Source: Rhizomys pruinosus (Eukaryota; Chordata; Mammalia; Rodentia; Spalacidae). Taken from it: a stretch of 64,000 nt of DNA. The notes beneath the pieces are model-generated. The model saw only the letters and a program-made list of their open reading frames with translations. It was not told where the DNA came from and did not search any database. Shown piece after piece: positions 23,350 to 34,845 of the stretch (its first letter is position 1; each line of letters starts with the position of its first letter). The DNA lies in contig VZQC01011939.1 of assembly GCA_009823505.1 (NCBI GenBank), positions 3,762,751-3,826,750 on the forward strand, in the 5' to 3' direction. Made by a program: the position numbers and the translations under genes.

Positions 23350-26300
23350 ATATGAATGCCAACTTAAAACCTCTTAAATAGACGCTCTGTATTTCAATTT
23401 CTTACTTGAAAAAGGTGAGTCACAAGTATTCAGGATGATCCAAACACCTCTATAAGTTTTCTAACAACTGAACTCAGATTCATCTTTTACGTTTACATTA
23501 GTTAAGTACAGCTGAATCTTCAGGTCCCCTGGGACACAGATGTTGCAGTAACCACACTTGGCTAGTGGCAACTCTGTGAGACAGTTCAAGTCAGAAAAGG
23601 ATAATGATTTCCCTAATCTTTGATCATAAGTAATGAGGTGGGGTCTACGAGCCATTGTTCCGTCTCTGGCAGCTGCACTTTGGGCTCTCTGCTCTGCGTT
23701 GGTAGAGTCCTCACTGTTTTCTTTCCCTCCTTAAAGATCTTGACCCCTCCTGTGCTCATCCATTGAAGGTTTCTCTTGTCTTCTCCATACTGCAGCTTCA
23801 ATGCCAACACCTTGGAGAGTCTCTCCAGCCTACCTGGCCTGAAGTGGACCCTGTGTAACTCACATGGCATCATGAAGGTGTGAGGTTTGCCTGGACAGAC
23901 AGCATAAACCACAGGCTTACGTGTGTTTGGTACTGTCTCCTCTTTAAGAGTGGAAGTTATCTGATGGCAAAGACAGTGCTTACCACAACACCTGGCCCAT
24001 ATGTTTACACTGGTAATATATCATACTATTATCTATATAACTATTATCTATATATATATATATATATTTGAACTGGTATAATGCACCTCTAGACATGGGT
24101 ATCTGACTCAGGTTAAAGTTCAGAGGGTCCAGCTGGACCAGGCACATTCAATTAACATCACCAACAAGCTGGGGCTCTTTGAGAAAGCTGTCCAAATGAA
24201 CTGTTGTTCAAGAACCCTCATCCTCTTTTCTGTCTTTGCCGTTCCAACACCTGCATCCTTAATATTCTGTTTCCCCACCTTATTTTCTTGCCTGACACCT
24301 CTGACTCTAACATTGCAGCAAGGATTCTCCTAAGCCTCCTCCTTTCCTCCTGGTTGGCTGGTCTACCTCTTCTTCTGGCCTGACCACACCAAAGGAGGCC
24401 AGGGAGGTGTCTGCTAACTTCCTACCTTCCTGCACAGCCTCTAAGCTAAACATATTACTTACTAAATCCCCAGTCAAACACCAATAAAACCATGGAAAAA
24501 AAAATAGTAGCCATCATCACATCCAATGTTCCTTCCTACATTAAAGGGGTCAGAGAAAACAGAGGGACGGGGTAGAGCCCTGCGGGACCTTGCCTAGCTC
24601 TGAGCGGTGTGCACTGACAACAGTCGGCTCTCCCCGGGCAGCCTCTGGGTTTCAGGGGCTGAATAAGCAATTCAGATTTGCATTTACTACATACAGTGCC
24701 CATATGTCCCAGACTGTCTGGGACAGACCCGATAGTGAATATTCTGTCCCAATTTCAGAACACACTTCAGACCATATGTCCACATTTATGTGTAAGAAAA
24801 TACAGTCTCCTGTCTTTACAGGAAAGTGGGCCTGGAACTGAAAGAGCCACTCCTGAACTTTGGGGGCCTACCGCTCCAGCCTGGGGCCCAGAGGCAAGTG
24901 CTCACCTCCCCACAAGGGCAGCATCAGGAACGAACCATCAGGGATGTGTCAGTTTGGGATGCTGATCACATGTCCCAGTTTGTCTTTCATCTTCTGTTTT
25001 ATTTTCTATAGGAAAGGAAGAACACTTTGGAAATGCTACAGAGACAGCATAGGGGTGCAGAGCCCCATTCCACACATATTTTCTTTGGTTCTAAAGGTCA
25101 GACTTTAATGGGAGGAAATAAGTATGTCATTCATCAAGAGTCCCAGAACCTGCTGGGACACAGTGGCCAACTAGAAAACACCCCATACAAAAGCAGAGCA
25201 CCATCATTAGGCTATCACTCAAGTATCTCAAAACAAGATTTATAATGTAGTTCAAATGAGGTGTTATAATTTGATAAATTGATATCTATATGTATTGAAT
25301 AGTTTCTTATTAAAGGAAAGTTGAAAACCTGATAGATATAATTTAATTATAATATCTAATTACAGAATGAAATAAATCACTAAAACTGGCTTAATGAGTC
25401 TTAAATGCTAATTAATATTCAAGCCGGAAGCTGGGGTTTTGACATTCCAGTCATGCAGGAAGAGTTCTGCACCTGAGCAGGAAGGATGTTTTGTCTCTGT
25501 CAGCTCAGAGCCCTCAGACCTGCATTGTTCCCAGTGACTTCACAGCTTTCTTAATAAAGGTCTAGATCCGTCGCTGAAGTGCTATTAATGCAGTCCCAGG
25601 TGGTGAGTCTTAAAGACATTCTTTCTGATGAAATCAGTCAGGGTTGGGGGTAGAGATTATTCTTATCAGTAGTGCAGTATAAAACAGCCCTGACTTTTAA
25701 CATAGGGCTAGACACAAAGGGTTACCTGCCAGGTGGGTGGTGTGGCAAGTGTAAAGGGGATCCAGACACCAGCAGAGCTCACTGAGGGGTGCTGCTGTGG
25801 AAATGGCCCAGGCTGCCTGGGTGGGCGGCTCCCACCTCCCTGTCCTGTTTTCCTCTTGTCTAATTGGAGGCATGCGTTCCCTGTATGTGTGAAGACTAGA
25901 GGAGTGGATACCCATGAAGCTCTAGGAGAAGCCTGGTGCTTGTGCTTGTCAGACACTTTGTTTCCCAGGCTTTGTCCTGATTCTGGGGGCCTGGGCTATG
26001 TACTGTTTACAGAGGTCCATTGGGGAGCCATGTGTCTAACCTGCTGTTGGCTGACCATATATGTCTGAGTGTTGGAAACCCATACCCAGCATGGTTGTAT
26101 ATGGAATAGCAGGAGACCAGCAGTGACCTGACCACATGCTGGTGACTAATTGGAGTTGGGCAGGAAGAGATGGTGGTGCTGGAGACCCTCAGAAGAATCC
26201 CAGCCGGGCTCCTTCCAGCTGCTTCTTCAGGCTGCCAACACCAGCACCTGTCGAAGACATCTTCATCCTGACACAGATCTGTCAGCAAAGAGCTGCTCCA

Positions 26301-26690
26301 GCCTGTCAAGAACTCCAGAGATCTAACTTCTTTCCAACTTACCGAGACTAGATTTAGGTCATATCTGATGCCACTAGGAAACCCCTCTGACCACTCATCA
26401 TTTCCACCCTTGGCTGCATGGGGAGATTTGCTGTGTACCCTCCTTCTGTAAGCCTGATGTGACAACTAACAGTCCAGGATGCTATGGCTGTGGCAAGAGC
26501 ACCCTTTTGGGAAAGTTGTCTCTGGAGAGTAATTTAAATGAGTGGTTATAAGGTGCATGTATTTCAGAACCACCCAGAACAAGTCCAGTGATGGACAGGA
26601 AGGACAAGAGGCTGAGCACCCTGCTGAATGGTCTCAGACAGAAATCTTCATGATGAAAGACTTGTCCTTTGCTTTAGAGTAGAATCTAAA
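23350..26690. other. Most repeat-poor stretch; no exon identified
   Basis: About 3.3 kb with only a short (TA)n (24050-24067) and possible MIR-like traces near 23560-23670. 25230-25660 is AT-rich with several TAATTA-type motifs and may be conserved non-coding DNA. The reverse frame 26007-26465 (152 codons) and the forward frame 25733-26068 have no recognisable domain. A host exon here cannot be excluded from sequence alone. Confidence 0.4.
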
Positions 26691-27510
26691 TGTGAACAGA
26701 CACAAGTACACCTACATAAGCACACACAGAGACATGTACACATGCATAAGAACAACACAAATGTGTACACGTGCATGTACACACACAAAAGTACACATAC
26801 ACAAGATGCACCACACATAGATACATGCAGGTATGCATGAGTAAGCACATATATATAGAAATGTATACACATGACACATACAATCATACCCATGTGCACA
26901 TGCATACACATGAATATATGCACACATGAGCACCACACAGACGTGTCAACATGCACACCCAGGAGCATACACACATGTACACATGCACAACCATGTATGC
27001 ATGAGAAACTAGGTGTGCATGCAAGCACAAGTACACACATGAACACAGGCACATGAGCATGCACAGACAAGTACACAGAAGCATGAACACAAACTCTTGT
27101 ACATGTGCACGCAGTTGTGCACACACATGAGAACACATATAGGCAGAAAGACATGGACACATATATACACAAACTCATATGCCATTTACAAGGGCACTTG
27201 CATGAAAACACACATGTACACATGCATGGACACAAGCACAGACATGTAGACACAGGTTCAAGCAGACACAATTATACATCTCCACACAAGCAACACAGAT
27301 GTGTGCACCTGCACACACAGGAATACACATGTACACATATGCACAGACATCCAAGTACACACGTGCGCACCAGTGCACACATACATACATGAACACCACA
27401 TGCATATGTACATGCACACAGGAGCAGGCACACACTTGCACACACAAGTGAACATATGTACCCCTGTACACACATATAAGCACATTTGTACATGGGTAAA
27501 TACACACAAT
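26690..27510. repeat. Alternating purine-pyrimidine CACATG-type repeat tract
   Basis: About 820 bp built from imperfect ACACATGCACAC-like units, almost wholly alternating purine and pyrimidine. Because the units rarely contain stops, several long frames are open on both strands (up to 207 codons reverse, Cys/Val/His-rich). These are compositional artefacts. Not a CRISPR: there is no regular spacer structure. Confidence 0.95.
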
Positions 27511-27514
27511 ATAG

Positions 27515-27680
27515 AAACAGATAGGGGAATATTTAGAAAGAGGACAAGAACTAGTGGAAGGAGATCAGGAGACAGGCGAGGCAAATGGGGGTGAATACGG
27601 TCAAATGGAGGATATTCCTTCAAATGCATCATGAAACTCATCATGCGTACAATACACAGACTGGAGTAAAATATTTTTTA
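27515..27680 (+). mobile_element. Probable LINE-1 3' terminal fragment
   Basis: 'caaatgggggtgaatacggt' and the following 'catgaaactcatcatgcgta' resemble the end of a rodent L1 3' region. It is short and diverged. Confidence 0.35.
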
Positions 27681-27689
27681 AAATACTTG

Positions 27690-27986
27690 GGGGCTCAGAA
27701 GAAGGTAAAAGCACCTGCCAAACAAGCTTGAGGACTTGACCTTGAGTCCCCAGAACCGTAGGAGCCCTAGAAGTCCTGTGACCAGCACCCCAGCACTCCT
27801 ACAAGGAGACCAGAGATGGAGACAGCAGAACGCCCAGGAGTGCACAGGAAGCTGGTCTGCTGTGCACAGCAGAAATCAAGGGGCCTCCTTCAAGCGAGGT
27901 GGAAGACAGGACAGGTACCTGACGTATCCTTTGACTTCCACATGTATGGCTCATGTTCATACACAGATGCACCTGCATATACGCAA
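27690..27986 (+). mobile_element. B4/RSINE1-type SINE, forward
   Basis: Composite order: tRNA-like head ('aggtaaaagcacctgccaaa', 'gaccttgagtccccagaacc'), a B1-like centre ('agcactcctacaaggagacc') and a B2-like end ('ctttgacttccacatgtatg'). Near-duplication aaaatacttgg at 27680 and aaaatactttgg at 27987. Confidence 0.75.
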
Positions 27987-28111
27987 AAAATACTTTGGCT
28001 AGAACTGTACTTAATAAAACTTTCTAATTTAAAAAAATGGAAATGAGATAGGAGAGGCTCCAACTCCTTGCTGAGTCTCTAGCTGTATGTGTCTTTCTTC
28101 TTTATTAAATG

Positions 28112-28245
28112 ATATCCAAGCTAGACACACCTGTCTATAATCCCAGCACTCGGGAGGTGAAGGCAGGAGGATCAATGATCCAAGTCACCCTCAGCTGCAT
28201 GGCAAGTTCAAGGCCAGGCTGAGCATCATGGGACACTCTTTAAAC
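28112..28245 (+). mobile_element. Old B1 SINE, forward
   Basis: 'ataatcccagcactcgggag' and 'gcaagttcaaggccaggctg' identify B1. A short insertion or divergence lies in the middle. Confidence 0.8.
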
Positions 28246-28249
28246 AAAA

Positions 28250-29025
28250 TGAAATAAATAATACCCAAGAAAATGTAAATGTAAGAAGAAAATCCTGAAG
28301 ACACCCTGATCTTCCCATTGGAGCATGGAATTAGCCTTACAAGGTCCCTAAGACCCAGTGGTCTGATCTGTCAAAGGTTGGACATCTTCAGTAAAAGGCG
28401 CAGCACACCTGAGTCCCAGGATACCCACTGGAGTGTCCCAGATACACCTGTTGAAATATACAGGTTCTTATGTCAGAGGGCAACAAATTGCACTGAAACA
28501 GACATAGAAGCAGTTTATTAAAAAAGGAAAAGACATTCCCCAAATGAAAGTGGGCCAGAGAACTGAGGAAGACGCCTCCCAAAGCACAGGGCCACAGTCA
28601 CAGTACCTTCCATGGGACATTTACATACCATCCACCTCTCCCTTGATCATGTAACTGTGTAGCTCACCTGTGGAATATGCTGTATTCTTTACATGAATCC
28701 CAGCTCAGGAAGGGCTTTCAGTCTTTCTTTGCTGACTGGCTCCTTTCATCTCTAATCTCGAAGTAGCTTTTCCCAATTTTATTCTCTCACCACAGATTTC
28801 CCTGGAGTGTTGTTTCTTTGTTTCTCAATGATTTCTCCTGTTTCTGTCTCTTTGTCTCTGTCATCACTCTATCTCTCTGTCTTTCTGTATCTCTGTCTCC
28901 CTGCATCTGCCTCTCTGTCTCTTCTGTCTTTCTATCTCTATCTGTAATCTCCTTTCCCTTCCATTCCCTTTCTCAGGAGATACCTGTTTTTTGCTCTCTC
29001 CCCTCCATCCTTCCTTGCCTGCTGT
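28250..29025. other. Single-copy-like DNA with a pyrimidine-rich tract
   Basis: 28840-28975 is a CT-rich run built on tctctgtctt-like units. No gene was recognised. The open frames over it are compositional. Confidence 0.45.
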
Positions 29026-29029
29026 TACA

Positions 29030-29395
29030 GTTTTCTTCCCCACTGCTGAGATAAAAACACTAACCAAAACAACTTGAGGAAAAATGGGTTCATTTTACCA
29101 TCAGCTTACAGTTCATGGGACTCTAAGAATCAGGGCAGGAACCTAGAGGCAGGAACTGAAGCACAGGCCATGGAGGAATGCTGCTTACCAGCTTGTACCT
29201 CTGGCCTATGCTCAGCCTGCTTTCATATACAACAGAGGATCACCTGCCCAAGGGTGTAATTATCCACAGTGGACTGGGCTCTCCCATATCACTCAACAAT
29301 CAAGAAAATGCCCCACAGACATGACCACAGGCCAGTCCAATGAAGGAAATTCCTCCATTGAGTTCCCTCTACCCAGGTGTGTCAAGTTGACCACA
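29030..29395 (+). mobile_element. URR1-like DNA transposon, nearly complete
   Basis: From 'acagttttcttccccactgc' through 'aaaatgccccacagacatga' to 'tgtgtcaagttgaccacaaa'. This is the best preserved of the URR1-like copies in the window. Non-coding. Confidence 0.65.
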
Positions 29396-29596
29396 AAAGG
29401 CACCCAGGACACCTGTTAATGACTGGCTTTTTCATAATTTCTTCTGACTTCTTGTATTTTCTTACAGTTTATATACATCTTGGGTAATTTTATTCAGATA
29501 TAGCTTCACCCACTACCTACAAGCTGTAAATTTCAAATACTTATTTTTATTCAATTGTTGTCATATTGAATTTTTTGTCTAATTATTATTTATTTT

Positions 29597-29672
29597 TGCA
29601 GGGCTAGGGATTGAACTCAGGGTCTTGTGCTTGCTAAGAAGCATGTTAAAATTTTAGACCCATGCTCTCAGC
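29597..29672 (-). mobile_element. ID-like SINE fragment, reverse
   Basis: 'gggattgaactcagggtctt' and 'gtgcttgctaagaagcatgt' are the complement of an ID body. Confidence 0.6.
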
Positions 29673-29720
29673 TGCCTGCAAGGAGACTTCATTTCTGTGA
29701 GCATTAAGAAAAACACAGTA

Positions 29721-29930
29721 GGGCTAGAGAGCTGGCTCAGCACTCAAGAACACTGGCAGCTCTTGTAGAGTACCCAGGTTCCATTCCCAGCACCTGCATG
29801 CCAGCTAACAACCATCCAGTTCCAGTTCCAGAGGCTCTAACACCTTCTCTTCTGATTTCCAAAGGCATTGCAGGACATAGGCCCACCTACACACACCCAC
29901 GCAATACACTCATAAATATAAAATAAATAG
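29721..29930 (+). mobile_element. B2 SINE, forward (no internal duplication)
   Basis: Head 'gggctagagagctggctcag', B box 'ggttccattcccagcac', body 'gcattgcaggacataggccc' and an A-rich tail that runs toward the 3' end of L1-A. Confidence 0.92.
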
Positions 29931-30018
29931 TAATACATTTTTCTTTCTTAATTTTTTATTTGAGCAGTAAGTAAGTACCAGTAGGCAGTAAAAATAAGGG
30001 TTGTCCATATAAACCCAA

Positions 30019-30375
30019 TGTGGTGGTTTGCATGAGTGTCCCCCATAGGCTGTAAGTATTCAGACATTTGTCTCCAGTTGGTGGCGCTGTTTTTGGAGGT
30101 CTTAGAAGGTGTGGTCATGCTGGGGGAAGTGTGTCACTGGGGGCAGGCTTAGTGAGTTTTAACAAGCCTCTGTGGTCTACAGTTGCCCTCTCTGTTTCCT
30201 GTACTCTTTGCGAGATGTGACCCTCGGTTTGCTGCTCCAGATCCAGTCACCACGCCTCCCACCACAATGGACTCTAATTCCCTGGAACCGCCAATCGTAA
30301 GCTCAAATAAACTCTTTCTTTTATAAGTTCCTTGGTCTGGTGTTTTATCACAGCAACAGAAAACTGACTAATACA
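30019..30375 (+). mobile_element. MaLR 5' LTR
   Basis: Starts TGTGGTGGTTTGCATG and ends CTGACTAATACA. AATAAA (30306-30311) sits near the end of a probable R region. The promoter would lie upstream of it. Confidence 0.92.
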
Positions 30376-30380
30376 GTTAG

Positions 30381-30398
30381 TGGTACCAGAGAGTGGGC
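30381..30398 (+). promoter_or_regulatory. Primer-binding site, tRNA-Leu type
   Basis: TGGTACCAGAGAGTGGGC lies five bases after the 5' LTR. It resembles the complement of a tRNA-Leu 3' end with one altered base, matching ERVL/MaLR usage known to me. Confidence 0.7.
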
Positions 30399-30427
30399 TG
30401 TTGGCTGTGAAGAACCTGACCACGTGG

Positions 30428-30913
30428 ATGTTTGGAGAAGTATGGAAGACTTTGGAACTTTGGGCTGGAAAGGCTGTTGACGATTGTAAGCAGAGCTTAA
30501 AGGGCCATTATAGTGGAGGCCTGGAAGAAAGCATGGCTGCAAAAGATGTGGTCCCAGGGGAAAATAAAGACTTAGGCAGCAACCGGGATATTTTGATAAA
30601 GAGTCTGGCAACAGTTTGCCCACAGCCCAGATGCTTGCCTGATGCTAAGTTGAAAAGCGGTGGACTGATGTCTTTGGCGGAGGATATTTCAAGACAGCCT
30701 AATGTAGAAATGGTGGTGTGGCTTTTAATGGTGAATATTGTGCAGCTCTACAGTGAAGAAGAGCAGATGGGGCAGAAAGAAATGCAGAATGTACAGTTTG
30801 GATCTGAAAACTGCACTAGGAAGATTAAAGGTGGGGCCAAGGCATGTGAAGGAGAGGCTCCCTTTCATAAGGAGATTAAAGCCATTAAGGAGAGCCTGGA
30901 GATTTACAAGTAA
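30428..30913 (+). pseudogene. MaLR internal open reading frame (161 codons from ATG)
   Basis: The frame is open from 30380 (reading through the primer site) to a stop at 30911-30913. The first ATG is at 30428 (MFGEVWKTLELW). The product would be hydrophilic with acidic and lysine-rich stretches and no transmembrane segment. MaLR internal regions have at most distant, gag-like relicts, and I see no retroviral zinc knuckle (CX2CX4HX4C) or protease motif. The frame may simply be young and not yet broken. Whether it is translated is unknown. Confidence 0.4.
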
Positions 30914-31711
30914 ACAAAAGAATCAGTACCTTTAGGGCAAGACCACACCCAGCTAATCCTCCAACAAGTCCAGGGCAGAGAAAAGTTGCAAATGTGGTTG
31001 GAATGGGCCAGGGTTCATCCCAGGATTGCAGCCAAACTCGGCAGTTTCATTCACGTGGTGCTGGCTTTAGAGGCATGAAGTTCACAAGAGTGAAGGCGTC
31101 ATTAGTTCTTCCTCCATGGTTTCAGAAATCCAAAGAGGCCAGGCAGAGACAGCAGGGGTGTCCCTGAATAAAGAAGACCCTGATAGGCCATTGCGTGAAG
31201 CTGTGAATGTGAAGCCTGGCGGGCATCGGAGACCCCAAGAAGACTTTCGAGATGCCAGACTTGTGAGATTTTTGCCAAGGAGAGCTGCATACAGGGGGTG
31301 GTACCAGCCTAAGAAAGAGATGTAGGTTGCAAGCAAAGCTGGAAGAGCTGAGCCATCTAAGCCCTTTGGAAGTCAAGTCCCAGAAGTTGCATGTGGAGCT
31401 ACAGGACTTGGCGTTTGCCCTGCTGGTTTTCGGTCTTGTTTTGGTCCGGTGTTTCCTCACTATGCCTCTATTCCTCCCTTTTGGAATGGGAATGTGTATT
31501 CAGTTCCACTATATGTTGGGAGTATGTAATTTGCCTTTTGATTTTTCAGGAGCTTACAGTTAAGAGATTGGCCTGAGTCTCAGAAGAGACCTTGGACTGT
31601 GGACTTTTGAATGGCATTGAGACTGGTAAAGACTGTGGGGACTTTTAAGGTTGGACTAAATGCATTTTGCATTTTATATGGTCAGGAGCCTATGGGGGCC
31701 AGGGAGTGGAA

Positions 31712-32065
31712 TGTGGTGGTTTGCATGAGTGTCCCCCATAGGCTGTAAGTATTCAGACATTTGTCTCCAGTTGGTGGCGCTGTTTTTGGAGGTCTTAGAA
31801 GGTGTGGTCATGCTGGGGGAAGTGTGTCACTGGGGGCAGGCTTAGTGAGTTTTAACAAGCCTCGTGGTCTACAGTCTCTTTCTGTTTCCTGTGCTCTTTG
31901 CGAGATGTGACCCTTGGTTTGCTGCTCCAGATCCAGCCACCACGCCTCCCGCCACAATGGACTCTAATTCCCTGGAACTGCCAATTGTAAGCTCAAATAA
32001 ACTCTTCCTTTTATAAGTTCCTTGGTCTGGTGTTTTATCACAGCAACAGAAAACTGACTAATACG
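31712..32065 (+). mobile_element. MaLR 3' LTR
   Basis: Copy of the 5' LTR with a few substitutions and a short change near 31863-31885. It ends CTGACTAATACG where the 5' copy ends CA, followed directly by the cccaa duplication. Confidence 0.92.
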
Positions 32066-32070
32066 CCCAA

Positions 32071-34190
32071 TTAGTTAACATCTGAGTCCATTTTTTTGTA
32101 CAACCCAGGGTCCCCAAGTCCACTTGAAAAGGTTTGCTTATACAAACATGTTGATCAAATAAAAAAAATCCAGTCCATTTTTTGCTGTGATCTCACAATT
32201 CATCCCCCTTCCTTAGCCCTTCTGATGCACCAACCTCTTTTGTGAGAGTCCCTGGGCTTTGGGGGGGGGTGAGAGAGATATAGAAGATCCATTTTTTTCC
32301 TCTGAGGTGACACAGCAAACTCTTGGGACTGTCCAAGATCTGTTTGCATCAGACTGGTGGATCATTTAGTAGTCTCCTAATTCTAGTAATAAAGCACAAA
32401 TAGTAATAAATATTAAAGATTTTAATAGGTTACACTATGGGCACAGACACATATGCTTGGATGATATCTTAGTTGGGCCACTATAACTCTTTGACAAAGG
32501 GATGCCAGTAGGTTTCTAATGAGGTTGATAAAGTCTCCTGACATTAGGGGGCACCGAGACTACAGTGTCATCCATGTGCCCTACCCTGCCAGGGAGTGGG
32601 CCATAGATTGAATTGGGATTTTTTTTTTCTCTCTCTCCAGGTGTACATTTACCAGGCTGCCACTATTGTAGTACATCTTTGGTGTGCAAGAGTGTAGCAT
32701 GGGAAGTCTGTAGTAAAGCTTCAGAGGCCATTTTTTCCAGTGCTTTGCATAGTCCTCTCTGACACCATGAAGGTCAGCTGTTGATCTGCAGTGCAGGGTC
32801 TCAACACATTTTTTTTTTTAATGCTCATATCACACTGTATCTTCATCAATAGGGTCTTACTATTTCTTCTGTGCACCCAAAGTTATTGGCAACTGGCCTT
32901 TGTTTGGGGGGATTTTGAAGCTTCTTTGGCCAACAGCTCTGGTAGGGCAGCCCATAGCTGGCACTGAAGCCTTTATCTATGAATGATTTTTATTTAATTG
33001 TAGGACAAAATTGCATCCTGGAGGGAGGTGGCATATTTCTTCCCCCTGTGTTTTTGTAAATGTCACTACAATCAGAGCAGCCTCTCTTGTTTCCCAGACC
33101 TTTAAATCCTGATTTATAGTTTTCTAGAAGGTAGGAGTTGTATCACATACCTATAAACCGGAACCAAGCTGAGAGTGTTTACCAACCCTTTCAGACTGTT
33201 TCCCTCTGGACTGCATACTGCTGGTTCAAGGAGGTAGAATCCAGCTTTTCCTGAGCCAGATTATCTTGTTATGTGGAAAAAGAACTGTAAAAGTTATTAC
33301 TTGTATAGTACAGGGAAACATGGAGAACATTTGTGCCCATTTAATCTGATAGATGTAACCAGGACTCTAGTATAAGTCAGGACTGGATTGAAAATTAACA
33401 ATTCTGTGCCCCTAATTAGCTTAAGCATGTAACTATTTTCTGTTCTGGATATAGCCATTCATTTTAATCTTATAATGCCATGAGACTTAATAACACGTCC
33501 TAAGAGATTTGTCCATAGTTATTAAATTTATGAAATATTCAAAATTTATACCCATATATAGATGGAACAGTAACTTTGAATACACCATTATAAAGTATAA
33601 ACCTTGAACTATCCTTGCAATTCTTGGGGTAGGGTGTAGATGACCTACTCTTTCCAGATGTTCAGAGATATTTTACATGGGTTTGGCAAAAACCCTGTCT
33701 GTTTACTCCAAAGATGTTTTACCTAGTGGTCAAACGTCTCACTTATAAAACATAACTAAATGCAGATATGAATAACTCCTGGGGCAGAAATAATTATTCA
33801 TTTGAATTAACTACTATCCTTAAGGATCAAGAACCCTATTGCAATTTAACAATCTTAGCATACATGACCATTTATTTATCATCAAGTAGGTTACCAAAAA
33901 CCTTGCCTCAAGTTTCAAGGGAGTGTAATCAGTAAGTAGGGAGAGGGCATATGTACTTAGCAGAACATTGAAATGGTATTATATCTTTGTGATCCCATTA
34001 GTTAATGTACACTTTATATATTATGATAGAAGTGGCAGTAACTTTTGTTGAAATTATTTCATCTCTTAACTGTTCTCATCTTTACAATGTCTTAAATCTT
34101 ACATGTGAAAAAATAGAGATATATTTTGAGGTATATCTGTGGCAACAACAATTATTTTGATGTTATCATTATTTGTTTTAATTTACATAT
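32071..34190 (-). other. L1-A long 3' region (non-coding)
   Basis: Lies between the end of L1-A ORF2 (34.2 kb) and the MaLR insertion. Its leftmost 1.1 kb aligns with modules at 18.2-19.4, 34.8-36.2 and 36.9-38.0 kb, for example the complement of 32890-32920 with 'ccccccaaacaaaggccagt'. No open frame longer than a few dozen codons is convincing. It resembles the reverse-oriented rodent L1 3' text at 52.2-52.6 kb in places. Confidence 0.65.
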
Positions 34191-34745
34191 AGAGATTTGG
34201 TGTTAGAAACCACAAATGAGGGACAATATACATCCTTTTTTTTTCTGAGACTATGTCACCTAACTCAGCATAACAGCCTCCAGTTCCATCCATTTGCCTA
34301 CAAAATTCATGAAGTCATCCTTTTTTACTGCTGCATAGAACTCCATTGTATAAATGTACCACATTTTATTTATCCTCTCATCAGTCATGAGAGACATGTA
34401 GGTTGCTTCCAGCTCTTTGCTATTGTGAAAAGCAAAGCAATAAACATGGCTGTTTATGTATCTCTGCTATAGGATGCATCCTTTGGGTATATAACTAGGA
34501 GTTGTATAGTTGGGTCAAATTGTAGGTTCATTTTTGTATTTTAAGAGTTCTCCACACTGTTTTCCATAGGGGATGCATGAGTTTGCAATCCCACCAGCAA
34601 TGAATAAGTGTTTCCCTTTCTCCACACCCTCCCCAACAATTAGTGTAATTTGTTTTCTTGTTTCCTACCTAATCTTATTGGTGTAAGATGAAATCTTAAT
34701 GTGGTTTTAATTTGCATTTCCTTGATTACTAACAACACTGAATAG

Positions 34746-34746
<1 letters not shown>

Positions 34747-34788
<42 letters not shown>

Positions 34789-34845
34789 TTGTCTTTTCGA
34801 GACAGGGTCTCCCTGTAGCCCCAGTATTATTATTATTTTTTTTTG
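34747..34845. repeat. (TTA)n with a B1 3' scrap inside
   Basis: Two (TTA)n blocks (34747-34790 and 34827-34840) flank a 37-nt reverse B1 terminus, 'cgagacagggtctccctgta'. It lies between L1-A ORF2 (ctgaatagtttt at 34739) and the inserted L1 3' module, so it is the A-rich tail of that module, later hit by B1. Confidence 0.8.

Larger units (their letters stand above)
30019..32065 (+). mobile_element. Complete MaLR retrotransposon (two LTRs plus internal region)
   Basis: Two near-identical LTRs of 357 and 354 bp enclose a 1.34 kb internal region. A 5-bp target duplication cccaa lies at 30014-30018 and 32066-32070, as expected for ERVL/MaLR. A tRNA-Leu-like primer site follows the 5' LTR and a polypurine tract (31701-31711) precedes the 3' LTR. 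By eye the LTRs differ at roughly a dozen positions, so the insertion is young compared with the other MaLR LTRs here. No gag, protease or polymerase homology is visible, so it would need enzymes supplied in trans. Confidence 0.92.

Noticed and set aside
26007..26465. 152-codon reverse frame as a possible exon
   Set aside because: No recognisable domain; overlapping frames exist on the other strand. Left as unresolved rather than annotated.
26648..27271. 207-codon reverse frame, Cys-rich, looking like a keratin-associated or secreted protein
   Set aside because: It lies inside the CACATG-type simple repeat. The Cys, Val and His content follows from TGTGTG/CATGTG units, and other frames are open as well.
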